The notes beneath the pieces are model-generated. The model ran no database searches. It was given only the letters and a program-made list of their open reading frames with translations, and was not told where the DNA came from. Positions 1 through 7,663 of a stretch of DNA of 64,000 nucleotides are shown here, in pieces (within the stretch, counting starts at the first letter, position 1; every line of letters starts with the position of its first letter). The stretch is from assembly GCA_018436785.1 (NCBI GenBank), contig JAHDKR010000007.1:1-64000 (forward strand), read 5' to 3'. A program made the translations under genes and the position numbers. This DNA comes from Synergistaceae bacterium. GTDB lineage: Bacteria > Synergistota > Synergistia > Synergistales > Aminobacteriaceae.

Positions 1-36
1 ATGGGCGGAATGGGCGGCATGGGCGATATGTACTAA
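1..36 (+). CDS. groL: Chaperonin GroEL, C-terminal end only (partial)
   Basis: The first 36 bases read MGGMGGMGDMY and then TAA. This is the Gly-Gly-Met repeat tail that ends most bacterial GroEL subunits, the flexible tail lying at the bottom of the folding chamber. Everything upstream lies outside the window. The call rests on the tail alone, but the GGM repeat is distinctive and a strong terminator follows at once, as expected at the end of a groES-groEL operon. Nothing here shows whether other copies exist. Confidence 0.8.
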   Translation: MGGMGGMGDMY

Positions 37-64
37 ATCCGGGCGTACACGGAACGCCTGTAAT

Positions 65-103
65 AAAACGCCCCGGGGCATATGCTCCGGGGCGTTTTTT
101 TGG
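65..103. terminator. Bidirectional intrinsic terminator between groL and lanM
   Basis: An inverted repeat AACGCCCCGGGG / CTCCGGGGCGTT with a 6-base loop is followed on the + strand by a run of seven T. On the minus strand the same stem is followed by TTTTATTA. It sits between two convergent genes, the groL end at 36 and the lanM stop at 122, so it can stop transcripts from both sides. Confidence 0.85.
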
Positions 104-121
104 AAGCCGAAAACGATCCGT

Positions 122-3100
122 TTACTGAAGCAGGCTGACGATCTCTTCCGGAGCGCAGCAGCGCAGAAAGGTATAGCCGATGCCCGCCGAACCGTGAAAA
201 AGAGCCGGATTAAACACAATGCCGCCTTCGCTGCCGGTGAAGCGGAAACGGCCTGTACGCTGTTTTTGCCGGAGAATACCGACTGCCCTGGTGCGAGCGT
301 GTTCTACAAGCTCGTTGCGGTCAAGGCTCCGTCCCGCCGTAAGTAAAAAATCGACCATCGCCGCATTACCGCAACAGAGAGTATCTCCCGGTGCGGATGT
401 GTGCGACAAAGTGAAATCAAGAGCCCTTTCGACATCCCGTTGGATCATGCCTTTCAGTTCTTCCGCCCAGGGGAGACAGGCAAGGCGGAGCAAACCTATC
501 CCCGGGGCCCCGCTGCACCATCCGCTCATGAAAGACGGCCGCCCGCCCTCATTTTCCGTGTTTTCCCGATAGCGAAGATCCGGCCAGTTACCGGCGGTGT
601 TGTCGAAAAGTTCGTTTTCGTAGGCAATGCCTTCTTTCGCCGCTTCCGTATAGACCGCGTCGCCCGTCAGACGGAAGAGGCGCAACAGTGCGTAGGCGAT
701 GCCCGCCGCACCGTGGGCCGCGCCGCTTAAAGGGGCGTAGCCGAGGCCGTTGTCCCAAGCGCGGTACCCCGACGGCGTCGGTACTCGCGCGGACAAGAGG
801 CGTCGTCCGCATTTGTCCGCCAAGACAATCATGCGCTCCGGGCGCCGGGACACGGGCACTTGCGCCAGGGCGAGGATCAACCCGGCGACTCCCCCGAAAA
901 CATCCAATTGACGGTCATCGTCGATCTGCTCGTCGTGAATACGGGAGCACAGCAGGTGGAGATCATCCCAAAGGCCCTCATCCTCCAAATACTGCGCCAT
1001 TACCGCAAGTCCGCGTACAAGACCGGCCACTCCGTTTCCCAGTCCGAGACTCAGACGGTGGACGGGAAAGGGAGTGCGGGCGTCCCGTAACGTTCGCCGC
1101 CATGATGCGACAACTTGCAGCGCGTGTTTTTTTATCTCTTCTCTCCGGGTAAGACGCGACAGCGCGGCGAAAAAGACCCCCAGGCCCAGGCTCCCGTCAT
1201 AAAAGGAGCAGTTGATCGGTCCAAGGAGAATTTTTCGGGAAGAGGGCTCCATTTGGAGGGTAATCCATGAATAATCCCCGGTATCGCCCTGAAGGCGCCA
1301 CTCCATAATAGAACGGTGAACGCTCTCCGCTTCCGAAAGGAGTTGAAGCGTCGCATTCTCTTCGACAGTCTGAGAATTGCAGGGGAAGAGGGCGACAGCG
1401 TTCTCTTCCGTCACGTCCAGCAAAGGCGCCGGATCGCTGTGCGCTGCCGGCGAGTGCCGCCGCATCGCCAAGGCCGTCTGAATGAAGCGTGTCTGCACTT
1501 GAAGATCCGCTTCGCTTAAACCGGAGATGATCCTTCGGCAGCGTTCCAGCGCGCTTTCTTGAAAAAAACAGGGATGAAGTACCCGCTCCGCATCCCGGAG
1601 GGCGCGGTCTTCGGCCTTGGCGAAAAAGATGGGGACGTCCCCCCGTCCCAGAGCATCGGCTTCGCTCGCGAAGCAGCTCCCAAGCGGGTGAAGCTGGTCT
1701 CCGGGTTCGTGGAGGAAATAGGCGGCCGCCATTCGTTCCAACTCCAGAGAATACCGTATCCCGCCGCGTAAAGAGCAGGGATGCCGCAGCCGCTCCGCGA
1801 GATCGCCGTACACTCGGGTAGGACGCAGCAACGGACGCAACACGAGTCCTTCGAAGAACGCAAGCGGAGATTCCGCTCCCAGTAATTCTTCCCGTCGCTG
1901 TAAAAAAAAGGCGTACGCCTGCGCAAATCCTCGACACAAGGAAGCCCGGTAATCGGCCGCTTCCAGAGAACGCCCTTCGAGGACGGGAAGATTTGTCCCC
2001 GTCGGAGCGAACCCCGTCAAACCGCTGATATCCTCCGCATTTCCGCGGCCGTCGGTAACCCAAACCGGCAGAAGACCGATATGAAGCACCGAGTCGACAA
2101 GCATACGTAGAGCCTCCCGGGCCGCGCCCGTCCCCTCGTCCTCCTGAACGAAAGGTTGAAAGCGGTGGACGAGGAGGGTTTCCAGATCCACCGGCACAGG
2201 GTACGAACCTTGGGCGATCATGTTCTCCATATGGAAGTCGTTGGCTCCCAATACGTAGAATATGCACAATAAAACTCCGGATCGATGATAAAAGAGTTCG
2301 GCGTCCTCCTTGTCCGACAGGGGGCGCGGAGTAAGATATTCGACCCAGCAGTAATCGCCTTTGTCCAGCGCCGCCGGAACCGGACAGCACGGTAACCCCG
2401 CCGACTCGACCCATGCGATCCAGCGACGCCAAGCCTGATCTATTCCTCCGCTTCGCGGTTTGTAGACCAGATGCTCTCCCGTCTTCCAGCGAAGAACTGC
2501 CACGGTCCGGCCTCCGTTGTGAGGGTCGGACGCATCCGTCTCTATCCCGCTCAGTGCGGCGATCGACGGGGAAATGCTGAAGACCTGCTCCAGCTCGTAG
2601 CAATCTTTTTTCAATCGATCCAGGAGTTCGACCGTATATGTCACCCAATCTCCCGTTGTCTCGGAAAGACGTCGGCCGAGCACCGGATAAGTCCGGAGCA
2701 GATCGAACCAGCCCCCCGTTCGCAGGTCGGCCGCCAGCCGCTTGGCTTCGGTTGTGGTAATCTCCTGCGCCGGCGGACGGCCGAGAATGATCTGCAACGG
2801 GTAGGCAACTGCAAGTCTGCGGTGGATTTCGGCGCGATAGGTTTTCTCGCCGATCCGCATCAATCGTTTCGCCAATCCGGCCAAGAGTTCGTCGTGCACG
2901 GAAGCGGGGAGACAGGTATCCTCCCTTTCTTTCCCGAGATGCTCCCGTAGGGCGCGCGCTGCAAACAGAAGAAAGGGCTTCAAGGCCGTGAAAAGAGGCT
3001 CGGAATCGGCAGGAATCGAAGCGCCCTCCTCTTCCGAAGACGACGGCTCGAGGATTTTCTGCAGCCGGACCGCCCATTCGGGGAGCGGTTCTTCGAATCC

Positions 3101-3415
3101 GGCGCCGTTCTCCGAAGAAAGAAGGCATTGAAGCGTTCGCTCTTCAATGCCTTCCGCCGCAAGACGAGTGAGAAAGGCGCTTTTGCCGCCGTTTCCTCCC
3201 GCATGCCGAATCCATCGTTCGAGCAGTTCACGGCGCTCGGGATTCCATGGCTCGGGCGTTGCGATTTCAGAGGCGACAGCGCTGCAATACGCCGATTTTT
3301 CGCGCAGGAAACACGCTCCCGCCGCTATCGTGCGGATCACATTTCCCGTTTCGTGTACGGTTGTCACTTGGTGAAGAAGCAGTAGCTGCCGCGGGTAAAA
3401 ATGCAGTACGGGCAC
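122..3415 (-). CDS. lanM: Class II lanthipeptide synthetase LanM (dehydratase + cyclase)
   Basis: About 1,080-1,097 residues, normal for LanM. LanM dehydrates Ser/Thr of a precursor peptide by phosphorylation and elimination, then adds Cys thiols to form lanthionine rings. The N-terminal half is a DUF4135 dehydratase: KTGEHLVYKPRS near residue 310, ANDFHMENMI near 390 and VDLETLL near 410. The C-terminal 400 residues are LanC-like: GWCSGAPGIG (Cys about 967), LCCGNAAM (Cys about 1014-1015) and LFHGSAGIGY near 1075. The tandem Cys makes it a CCG-type enzyme, like ProcM, rather than CHG-type. The listed start is GTG at 3415, inside the precursor gene. A GTG at 3367 overlaps the precursor's TGA stop (GTGA) and is an equally good start giving 1,081 residues. 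No transporter or protease gene adjoins. Confidence 0.93.
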   Translation of the reverse strand: MPVLHFYPRQLLLLHQVTTVHETGNVIRTIAAGACFLREKSAYCSAVASEIATPEPWNPERRELLERWIRHAGGNGGKSAFLTRLAAEGIEERTLQCLLSSENGAGFEEPLPEWAVRLQKILEPSSSEEEGASIPADSEPLFTALKPFLLFAARALREHLGKEREDTCLPASVHDELLAGLAKRLMRIGEKTYRAEIHRRLAVAYPLQIILGRPPAQEITTTEAKRLAADLRTGGWFDLLRTYPVLGRRLSETTGDWVTYTVELLDRLKKDCYELEQVFSISPSIAALSGIETDASDPHNGGRTVAVLRWKTGEHLVYKPRSGGIDQAWRRWIAWVESAGLPCCPVPAALDKGDYCWVEYLTPRPLSDKEDAELFYHRSGVLLCIFYVLGANDFHMENMIAQGSYPVPVDLETLLVHRFQPFVQEDEGTGAAREALRMLVDSVLHIGLLPVWVTDGRGNAEDISGLTGFAPTGTNLPVLEGRSLEAADYRASLCRGFAQAYAFFLQRREELLGAESPLAFFEGLVLRPLLRPTRVYGDLAERLRHPCSLRGGIRYSLELERMAAAYFLHEPGDQLHPLGSCFASEADALGRGDVPIFFAKAEDRALRDAERVLHPCFFQESALERCRRIISGLSEADLQVQTRFIQTALAMRRHSPAAHSDPAPLLDVTEENAVALFPCNSQTVEENATLQLLSEAESVHRSIMEWRLQGDTGDYSWITLQMEPSSRKILLGPINCSFYDGSLGLGVFFAALSRLTRREEIKKHALQVVASWRRTLRDARTPFPVHRLSLGLGNGVAGLVRGLAVMAQYLEDEGLWDDLHLLCSRIHDEQIDDDRQLDVFGGVAGLILALAQVPVSRRPERMIVLADKCGRRLLSARVPTPSGYRAWDNGLGYAPLSGAAHGAAGIAYALLRLFRLTGDAVYTEAAKEGIAYENELFDNTAGNWPDLRYRENTENEGGRPSFMSGWCSGAPGIGLLRLACLPWAEELKGMIQRDVERALDFTLSHTSAPGDTLCCGNAAMVDFLLTAGRSLDRNELVEHARTRAVGILRQKQRTGRFRFTGSEGGIVFNPALFHGSAGIGYTFLRCCAPEEIVSLLQ

Positions 3416-3666
3416 CCTGCCGCGGCAACGGACTCCATCTGTTCGTCGTCCAAGGGGCCTTCCGGGATCATCTCCCCCGCTTTTTCCTCCAAAGCCGCCT
3501 GGAGCTGCGTCTCGGAGAAATCATATCCTTTTTCCCCCGCAAGCGCGACGTACATCTTCAGCAGGTCATTGCCGCAACTCTCCTGCAGGGCTTCCAAGGA
3601 ATCCTGAAGGTCCGTGGAAGCGCGCACCTCTTCAAAAAAATCCTCGATATTCTTCTCGGCCATCAT
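3364..3666 (-). CDS. Nif11-type lanthipeptide precursor peptide
   Basis: A 100-residue peptide. Residues 1-84 form an acidic helical leader (IEDFFEEV, LLKMYVALAGEKGYDFSETQLQ, LDDEQMESVAAAG) of the Nif11 type, ending in a small-residue AAAG site like those cut by double-glycine proteases. The core is residues 85-100, CPYCIFTRGSYCFFTK, with three Cys (85, 88, 96) and three Ser/Thr (T91, S94, T99) able to form thioether rings. Start is ATG 3666 or 3663, with a GGGGG ribosome-binding site about 7 bases upstream. Its end overlaps the start of lanM, so the two are probably one transcript with coupled translation. The leader type and modifying enzyme match the prochlorosin arrangement. The final structure cannot be read from sequence. 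Confidence 0.88.
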   Translation of the reverse strand: MMAEKNIEDFFEEVRASTDLQDSLEALQESCGNDLLKMYVALAGEKGYDFSETQLQAALEEKAGEMIPEGPLDDEQMESVAAAGCPYCIFTRGSYCFFTK

Positions 3667-3704
3667 TGCGTACCCCCTTTTTTGTCGTGGAAAAACCCAA
3701 GAAG

Positions 3705-3710
3705 AGTATA
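3705..3710 (-). promoter_or_regulatory. Candidate -10 box of the lanthipeptide operon
   Basis: On the minus strand a perfect TATACT stands about 40 bases before the precursor start codon. The hexamer 17 bases further upstream (CATCCG) does not resemble a -35 box, so either the promoter is weak or it needs an activator. The call rests on the -10 match and position only. Confidence 0.4.
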
Positions 3711-3779
3711 GCGCACTATTCCGTGAACGGATGCTTCTTCGCGAACATATTTTCCCTCCATCGCAAGAGAGGATGCTCG

Positions 3780-3809
3780 TTGCTGGAAGGCTGTTCCGTG
3801 TGCTACACT
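3780..3809 (+). promoter_or_regulatory. Candidate promoter of the sugar-uptake operon
   Basis: TTGCTG (3780-3785) and TACACT (3804-3809) are separated by 18 bases, a reasonable sigma70-type pair. It lies about 155 bases before the ABC transporter ATPase gene, in the divergent intergenic region. No operator was recognised in the leader. Confidence 0.45.
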
Positions 3810-3965
3810 ATGAAGGATGAAAATTTAGGGAGATGTATTTGCTCTTTCGACAGCGGCAGTTCGTCAAATGGGATGAATACGCGTTTCTCTACACAACATC
3901 CGGTATAGGAAAAGAACGCCTGCGCCGATCATGAATGCATCTGCGAGGCGAGCGGAGGTGGCGGC

Positions 3966-5483
3966 GTGTCGGAATACATAGTCGAGCTTGAGGGCGTCGG
4001 CAAATCCTTCGCCGGAATCAGGGCGCTGGACGACGTTTCGTTGAACCTGAAGAGCGGGGAGGTGCTCGCGCTTCTGGGCGAGAACGGCGCCGGAAAGTCG
4101 ACGCTGATGAAGATCCTCGGCGGAATCTATACCCGCGACACCGGGATCATCCGGGTCTTCGGGGAGGAGATCGACGAGATGACGCCGAAGCGGGCGAAAG
4201 AGCTGGGCATCGCCGTCATCCATCAGGAGCTGAACATGTGCACCCACCTCACCGTCGCGGAGAACATCTTCCTCGGCAGAGAGCTGCTCCGTTCGGGAAT
4301 GCTCGACGACAGGGAGATGAACATCCGCGCCGCCGAGGTGCTCTCCCGGCTGAACATCGACATCGCTCCCGATACAGTGGTGGGAACCCTTCCCATCTCG
4401 AAGCAGCAGATGGTGGAGATCGCCAAGGCGCTCTCCACGAACGCGCGGATCCTCGTCATGGACGAGCCCACCTCCGCGCTCACTTCCAAGGAAATCAACG
4501 ATCTGTTCCATATCATCCGTTCGCTGCGCGACCAGGGGTGCGGCATCATCTATATCTCGCACCGGCTTGAAGAGCTGCAGCATATCGTGGACCGCGTGAC
4601 CATCCTCCGCGACGGCAAGTACATCGCGACGACCAGGTTCTGCGATACCACCATGGCGGAGATCATCTCGAACATGGTGGGACGCGAAATCAAAGAGAAG
4701 TTCCCGAGGGTGGAGACACCGCTCGGGCGGACGATACTCCGGGTGAAGGGGCTGAACGCGGGGCGTCAGGTGCGGAACGTGAGCTTCGAGCTGCGCGAAG
4801 GAGAGATCGTCGGCGTCGCCGGACTCATGGGCGCAGGCAGGACCGAGATGACCCGCGCGCTCTTCGGAGCGGATCCGAAGGACGGCGGGGAGATTTTGCT
4901 CGACGAACGGCCTCTGCGAATTGAAAAGCCGATGGACGCGATCGAGGCCGGTATCGTCCTCGTGCCGGAGGACAGAAAAAAGGACGGGCTCTGCACCAAG
5001 CTGAGCATCCGCGAGAATGTCGCCCTTCCGAACCTCGATATCCTCAAGGGAGCGTTGTCAACGGTGAACAGCAGAGGCGAGCGGGAGATGGTGGAGCGGA
5101 CGGTGAAGAACCTCTCGATCAGGCTCTCGAACGCGGAGCAGAACGCCGACAGCCTCTCCGGCGGCAACCAGCAGAAGCTGGTGGTCGGCAAGTGGCTCGC
5201 CCGCGAGTTCCGCGTGGTCCTCTTCGACGAGCCGACCAGGGGGATCGACGTGGCGGCGAAGGCGGAGATATACCATCTTATGAACGACTTGAAAACAAGA
5301 GGGCTCGGCGTGCTCTTCATCTCCTCGGAGATGCCGGAGATCCTCGGTATCGCGGACAGGATTATCGTAATGTGCGACGGCCGCGTGACGGGGGAGTTCC
5401 CCGCCGGGACTGCGACGCAGGAGAAGATCCTCGAATGCGCCACGCGCTTCGAGGACAAGCTCGGCCTTGCGGCCGGGGATTGA
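3966..5483 (+). CDS. Sugar ABC transporter ATP-binding protein (RbsA/MglA family)
   Basis: A 505-residue double ATPase, the usual size of the RbsA/MglA/XylG family that powers import of monosaccharides through a permease dimer in the inner membrane. The first cassette has Walker A GENGAGKST (residues 38-46), ISKQQ in place of the usual signature near 145, and Walker B ILVMDEPTSAL near 165. The second cassette has the family's degenerate Walker A GLMGAGRTE near 283, LSGGNQQK near 397 and VVLFDEPTRGID near 420. It starts at GTG 3966 behind GGAGG. It is the first gene of an operon with permease, binding protein, kinase and isomerases. The exact sugar cannot be read from this subunit. Confidence 0.93.
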   Translation: MSEYIVELEGVGKSFAGIRALDDVSLNLKSGEVLALLGENGAGKSTLMKILGGIYTRDTGIIRVFGEEIDEMTPKRAKELGIAVIHQELNMCTHLTVAENIFLGRELLRSGMLDDREMNIRAAEVLSRLNIDIAPDTVVGTLPISKQQMVEIAKALSTNARILVMDEPTSALTSKEINDLFHIIRSLRDQGCGIIYISHRLEELQHIVDRVTILRDGKYIATTRFCDTTMAEIISNMVGREIKEKFPRVETPLGRTILRVKGLNAGRQVRNVSFELREGEIVGVAGLMGAGRTEMTRALFGADPKDGGEILLDERPLRIEKPMDAIEAGIVLVPEDRKKDGLCTKLSIRENVALPNLDILKGALSTVNSRGEREMVERTVKNLSIRLSNAEQNADSLSGGNQQKLVVGKWLAREFRVVLFDEPTRGIDVAAKAEIYHLMNDLKTRGLGVLFISSEMPEILGIADRIIVMCDGRVTGEFPAGTATQEKILECATRFEDKLGLAAGD

Positions 5484-5502
5484 TTATTCTACACGGGGAG
5501 CG

Positions 5503-6537
5503 ATGACTGTGAGCATGGACGATTCGAAAAGCCCCTCCCGCCTCGGGCGTCTTTTCGCGGCGAGAGGCATGGGACAGGTTGTGACCGCCGCGTTCGGTCT
5601 GGTGATCCTCTGCGTGGTGTTCGGCATTCTGAACCCGATCTTTTTCTCCGGGCGCAACGTCGGGAATTTGCTGCGCCAGATAGCGCCGATTCTTTTGATC
5701 GGCATCGGCCAGTCCTATGTGCTCATCACCGGCAATATCGACCTCTCCATCGGTTCCGTGGTGGGGATGAGCTGCATGGTCTCGGCGACGCTGATGACGA
5801 TGGGGATGAATCCGTGGGTCGCCGTGGCCGTCACGCTTATCTGCTGCCTGATTGTGGGCGTCCTCAACGGATGCCTGGTGGCGAAGTTCAATCTCCCCCC
5901 CTTCATCGCGACGCTGGGGACGATGACCATTGCGCGCGGCATCGCGCAGATCGTGAACAACAACTACAACACCGACTCCATAGGGCCTGCCGCCGAGGGG
6001 TTCCGGAACTTCTTCTACTACGGCAGGCTGGGCGGCCTTTTCAACACCATCTGGATCTCGCTCGCGCTCTGGCTGGTCTTCAACTTCATCCTATCACGAA
6101 CACGGCTCGGGCGGCACATCTACGCCACCGGAAGCAACAAGGAGGCGGCGCGTCTCTCGGGCGTCGACGTCGTTGCGTCGACGACGGCCGCGTACATGGT
6201 CAGCGCCGTCTGTTCCTGCGTCGTCGGGCTGATCGTCTGCGCCACCAGCGGCATGGGGACGATGGACGCGGGCAATATGTACGAGCTGTACGCTGTGGCG
6301 GCCTCGGTCATCGGCGGCGTGAGCACGCTCGGAGGACAGGGGCTGCTGCTTGGAACGGTGATGGGCGCCTCGATCTGGGGCGTGCTGCAGAACGGGCTTC
6401 AGTTCGCAGGGGCTCCCGTGGCGATACGCAACATCGTCATCGGCGTGATCGTGGTCGTCTCGGTTCTTCTCGACGTCGTCGTCAGAAGCGAGAAGCGGCG
6501 CAGAAAAAGGGAACGGAAAGAAGAGGCGAAGGGCTGA
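5503..6537 (+). CDS. Sugar ABC transporter permease (RbsC family)
   Basis: About 344 residues with 8-10 hydrophobic segments and the BPD_transp_2 pattern of RbsC-type permeases (ILLIGIGQSYVLITGNIDLSIGSVVGM near residue 65, NNYNTDSIGPAAEGFRN in a periplasmic loop, AASVIGGVSTLGGQG near the C-terminus). It forms the membrane channel for the ATPase encoded just upstream. The reading frame is open from inside the ATPase gene. ATG 5503, 19 bases after the ATPase stop and behind GGGGAG, is the likely start; ATG 5515 is an alternative. The C-terminus is a basic cytoplasmic tail (KRRRKRERK). Confidence 0.92.
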   Translation: MTVSMDDSKSPSRLGRLFAARGMGQVVTAAFGLVILCVVFGILNPIFFSGRNVGNLLRQIAPILLIGIGQSYVLITGNIDLSIGSVVGMSCMVSATLMTMGMNPWVAVAVTLICCLIVGVLNGCLVAKFNLPPFIATLGTMTIARGIAQIVNNNYNTDSIGPAAEGFRNFFYYGRLGGLFNTIWISLALWLVFNFILSRTRLGRHIYATGSNKEAARLSGVDVVASTTAAYMVSAVCSCVVGLIVCATSGMGTMDAGNMYELYAVAASVIGGVSTLGGQGLLLGTVMGASIWGVLQNGLQFAGAPVAIRNIVIGVIVVVSVLLDVVVRSEKRRRKRERKEEAKG

Positions 6538-6650
6538 TGCTCTTCCCCGGAGCGAGGCCTGTTCGACGCAGCGCTTCCGGGGAGAGACGGAACTCTCCGC
6601 TTCTTTTGATACAACGGTTTCACATCATATCTTCAAGGGGGAACGGACGA

Positions 6651-7559
6651 ATGAAAAAAGCAGTAGCGGTGTTTCTGGGGTGCGTTTTGCTGGCCGGACT
6701 TTTTGTCGGCGGCGCGGCGGCGGCGGAGAAGCACAAGGTGTATCTCATCACCATGGACCAGATGGACCAGCACTGGGTGACGGTGAACGCCGGAGCTGAA
6801 AAAGCGGTGGCGGAGCTCGGCACTATCGATTACAAGTGGCTCGCTCCCGATGTGAAGGACGACGCCAAACAGATTGAAGCGGTCAACAACGCCGTTGCCG
6901 GCGGAGCCGAAGTGCTCCTCGTGGCGGCCAACGGACCGACGGCGATCAGCGCGGCGCTGAAAGAGGCTTCCGAGGCGGGCGTCAAGATCGTGTACGTCGA
7001 CTCTCCTGCGGACTTCCCCGCAATCCAGACGCTGGCGACGGACAACGAGGCCGCCGGAGTCACCGCGGGCAAGGAGATGCTGAAGGCGCTTGAAGCGGCC
7101 GGAGTTGCCGAGGGCAAGATCGGCATCGTCAACGTCAACGCGGCCACCGCGTCGACGGTCGCCCGCGAGAAGGGCTTCCGCGCGGCGTTCGAAGGGACGA
7201 AGTTCGAGCTGCTCGAGACGCAGTACTGCGACGGCGACGCCGCACGGGCGAAGGACATCGCCTCCAACTACATCACCCAGGGGTGCGTCGGCATCTTCGG
7301 AGCCAACGAGGGCTCGACCGTCGGAACAGGCAACGCCATTCAGGAGGCCGGCGGCAAAGTGGTCGGCGTGGGCTTCGACAAGTCGAACATGATCCTCAGC
7401 CTGATCAAGAACGGCTTCCTCGTCGCCACCATGGCGCAGAACCCCGACGTCATGGGGTACGAAGGCGTGAAGACCGCAGCCAAAGCTCTTGCAGGAGAGC
7501 CCACGGGAGCCGAGTATGTGGACACCGGCGTCTCCGTTCTGACGAAGAACGACCTGTAG
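6651..7559 (+). CDS. Periplasmic sugar-binding protein of the ABC importer
   Basis: 302 residues. MKKAVAVFLGCVLLAGLFVGGAAAAE is a signal peptide with a likely signal peptidase I site after AAA; there is no lipobox, so it should be soluble in the periplasm. The mature part is a type I periplasmic binding protein (Peripla_BP_4): HKVYLITMDQMDQHW, DNEAAGVTAGKEM and VGVGFDKSNMIL are typical of ribose/allose/xylose binders. A frame that stays open upstream into the permease gene gives a spurious longer reading. ATG 6651 behind GGGGGAA and the signal peptide fix the start. Placing the binding protein last, after ATPase and permease, differs from the rbs and mgl order. Substrate unknown. Confidence 0.93.
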   Translation: MKKAVAVFLGCVLLAGLFVGGAAAAEKHKVYLITMDQMDQHWVTVNAGAEKAVAELGTIDYKWLAPDVKDDAKQIEAVNNAVAGGAEVLLVAANGPTAISAALKEASEAGVKIVYVDSPADFPAIQTLATDNEAAGVTAGKEMLKALEAAGVAEGKIGIVNVNAATASTVAREKGFRAAFEGTKFELLETQYCDGDAARAKDIASNYITQGCVGIFGANEGSTVGTGNAIQEAGGKVVGVGFDKSNMILSLIKNGFLVATMAQNPDVMGYEGVKTAAKALAGEPTGAEYVDTGVSVLTKNDL

Positions 7560-7580
7560 AAGGAGCGTACCGGAGTATGA

Positions 7581-7614
7581 AGAAGGCCCCCGTCCCTCAG
7601 GGCGGGGGCCTTCT
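7581..7614 (+). terminator. Hairpin after the sugar-binding protein gene
   Basis: A perfect stem AGAAGGCCCCCG / CGGGGGCCTTCT encloses a smaller CCC-TCA-GGG hairpin. It is not followed by a T run (TGTAGTAG), so it may act as a 3' end stabiliser or partial terminator. Such a hairpin could raise the level of transporter mRNA over the enzyme genes that follow. Confidence 0.6.
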
Positions 7615-7663
7615 GTAGTAGGAGCGCCCTTGCGGGAGCACCCGTGAGCTCGGAGGGATGGGC

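Noticed and set aside
1-33. Short GGNATG repeat at the left edge
   Set aside because: It is coding sequence for the Gly-Gly-Met tail of GroEL, not a CRISPR or other repeat.
1197-3128. 643-codon minus-strand open frame inside lanM in another frame
   Set aside because: The overlapping LanM frame carries full dehydratase and cyclase motifs; the alternative is Arg/Pro-rich and motif-free.
3666-3908. Short + strand open frames between the precursor and the ABC operon
   Set aside because: No ribosome-binding site or similarity, and they cross promoter elements of both operons.
5814-6650. Possible fusion of a 280-residue N-terminal domain to the sugar-binding protein
   Set aside because: The extension overlaps the permease gene in another frame, is Arg-rich without domains, and would bury the clear signal peptide at 6651.
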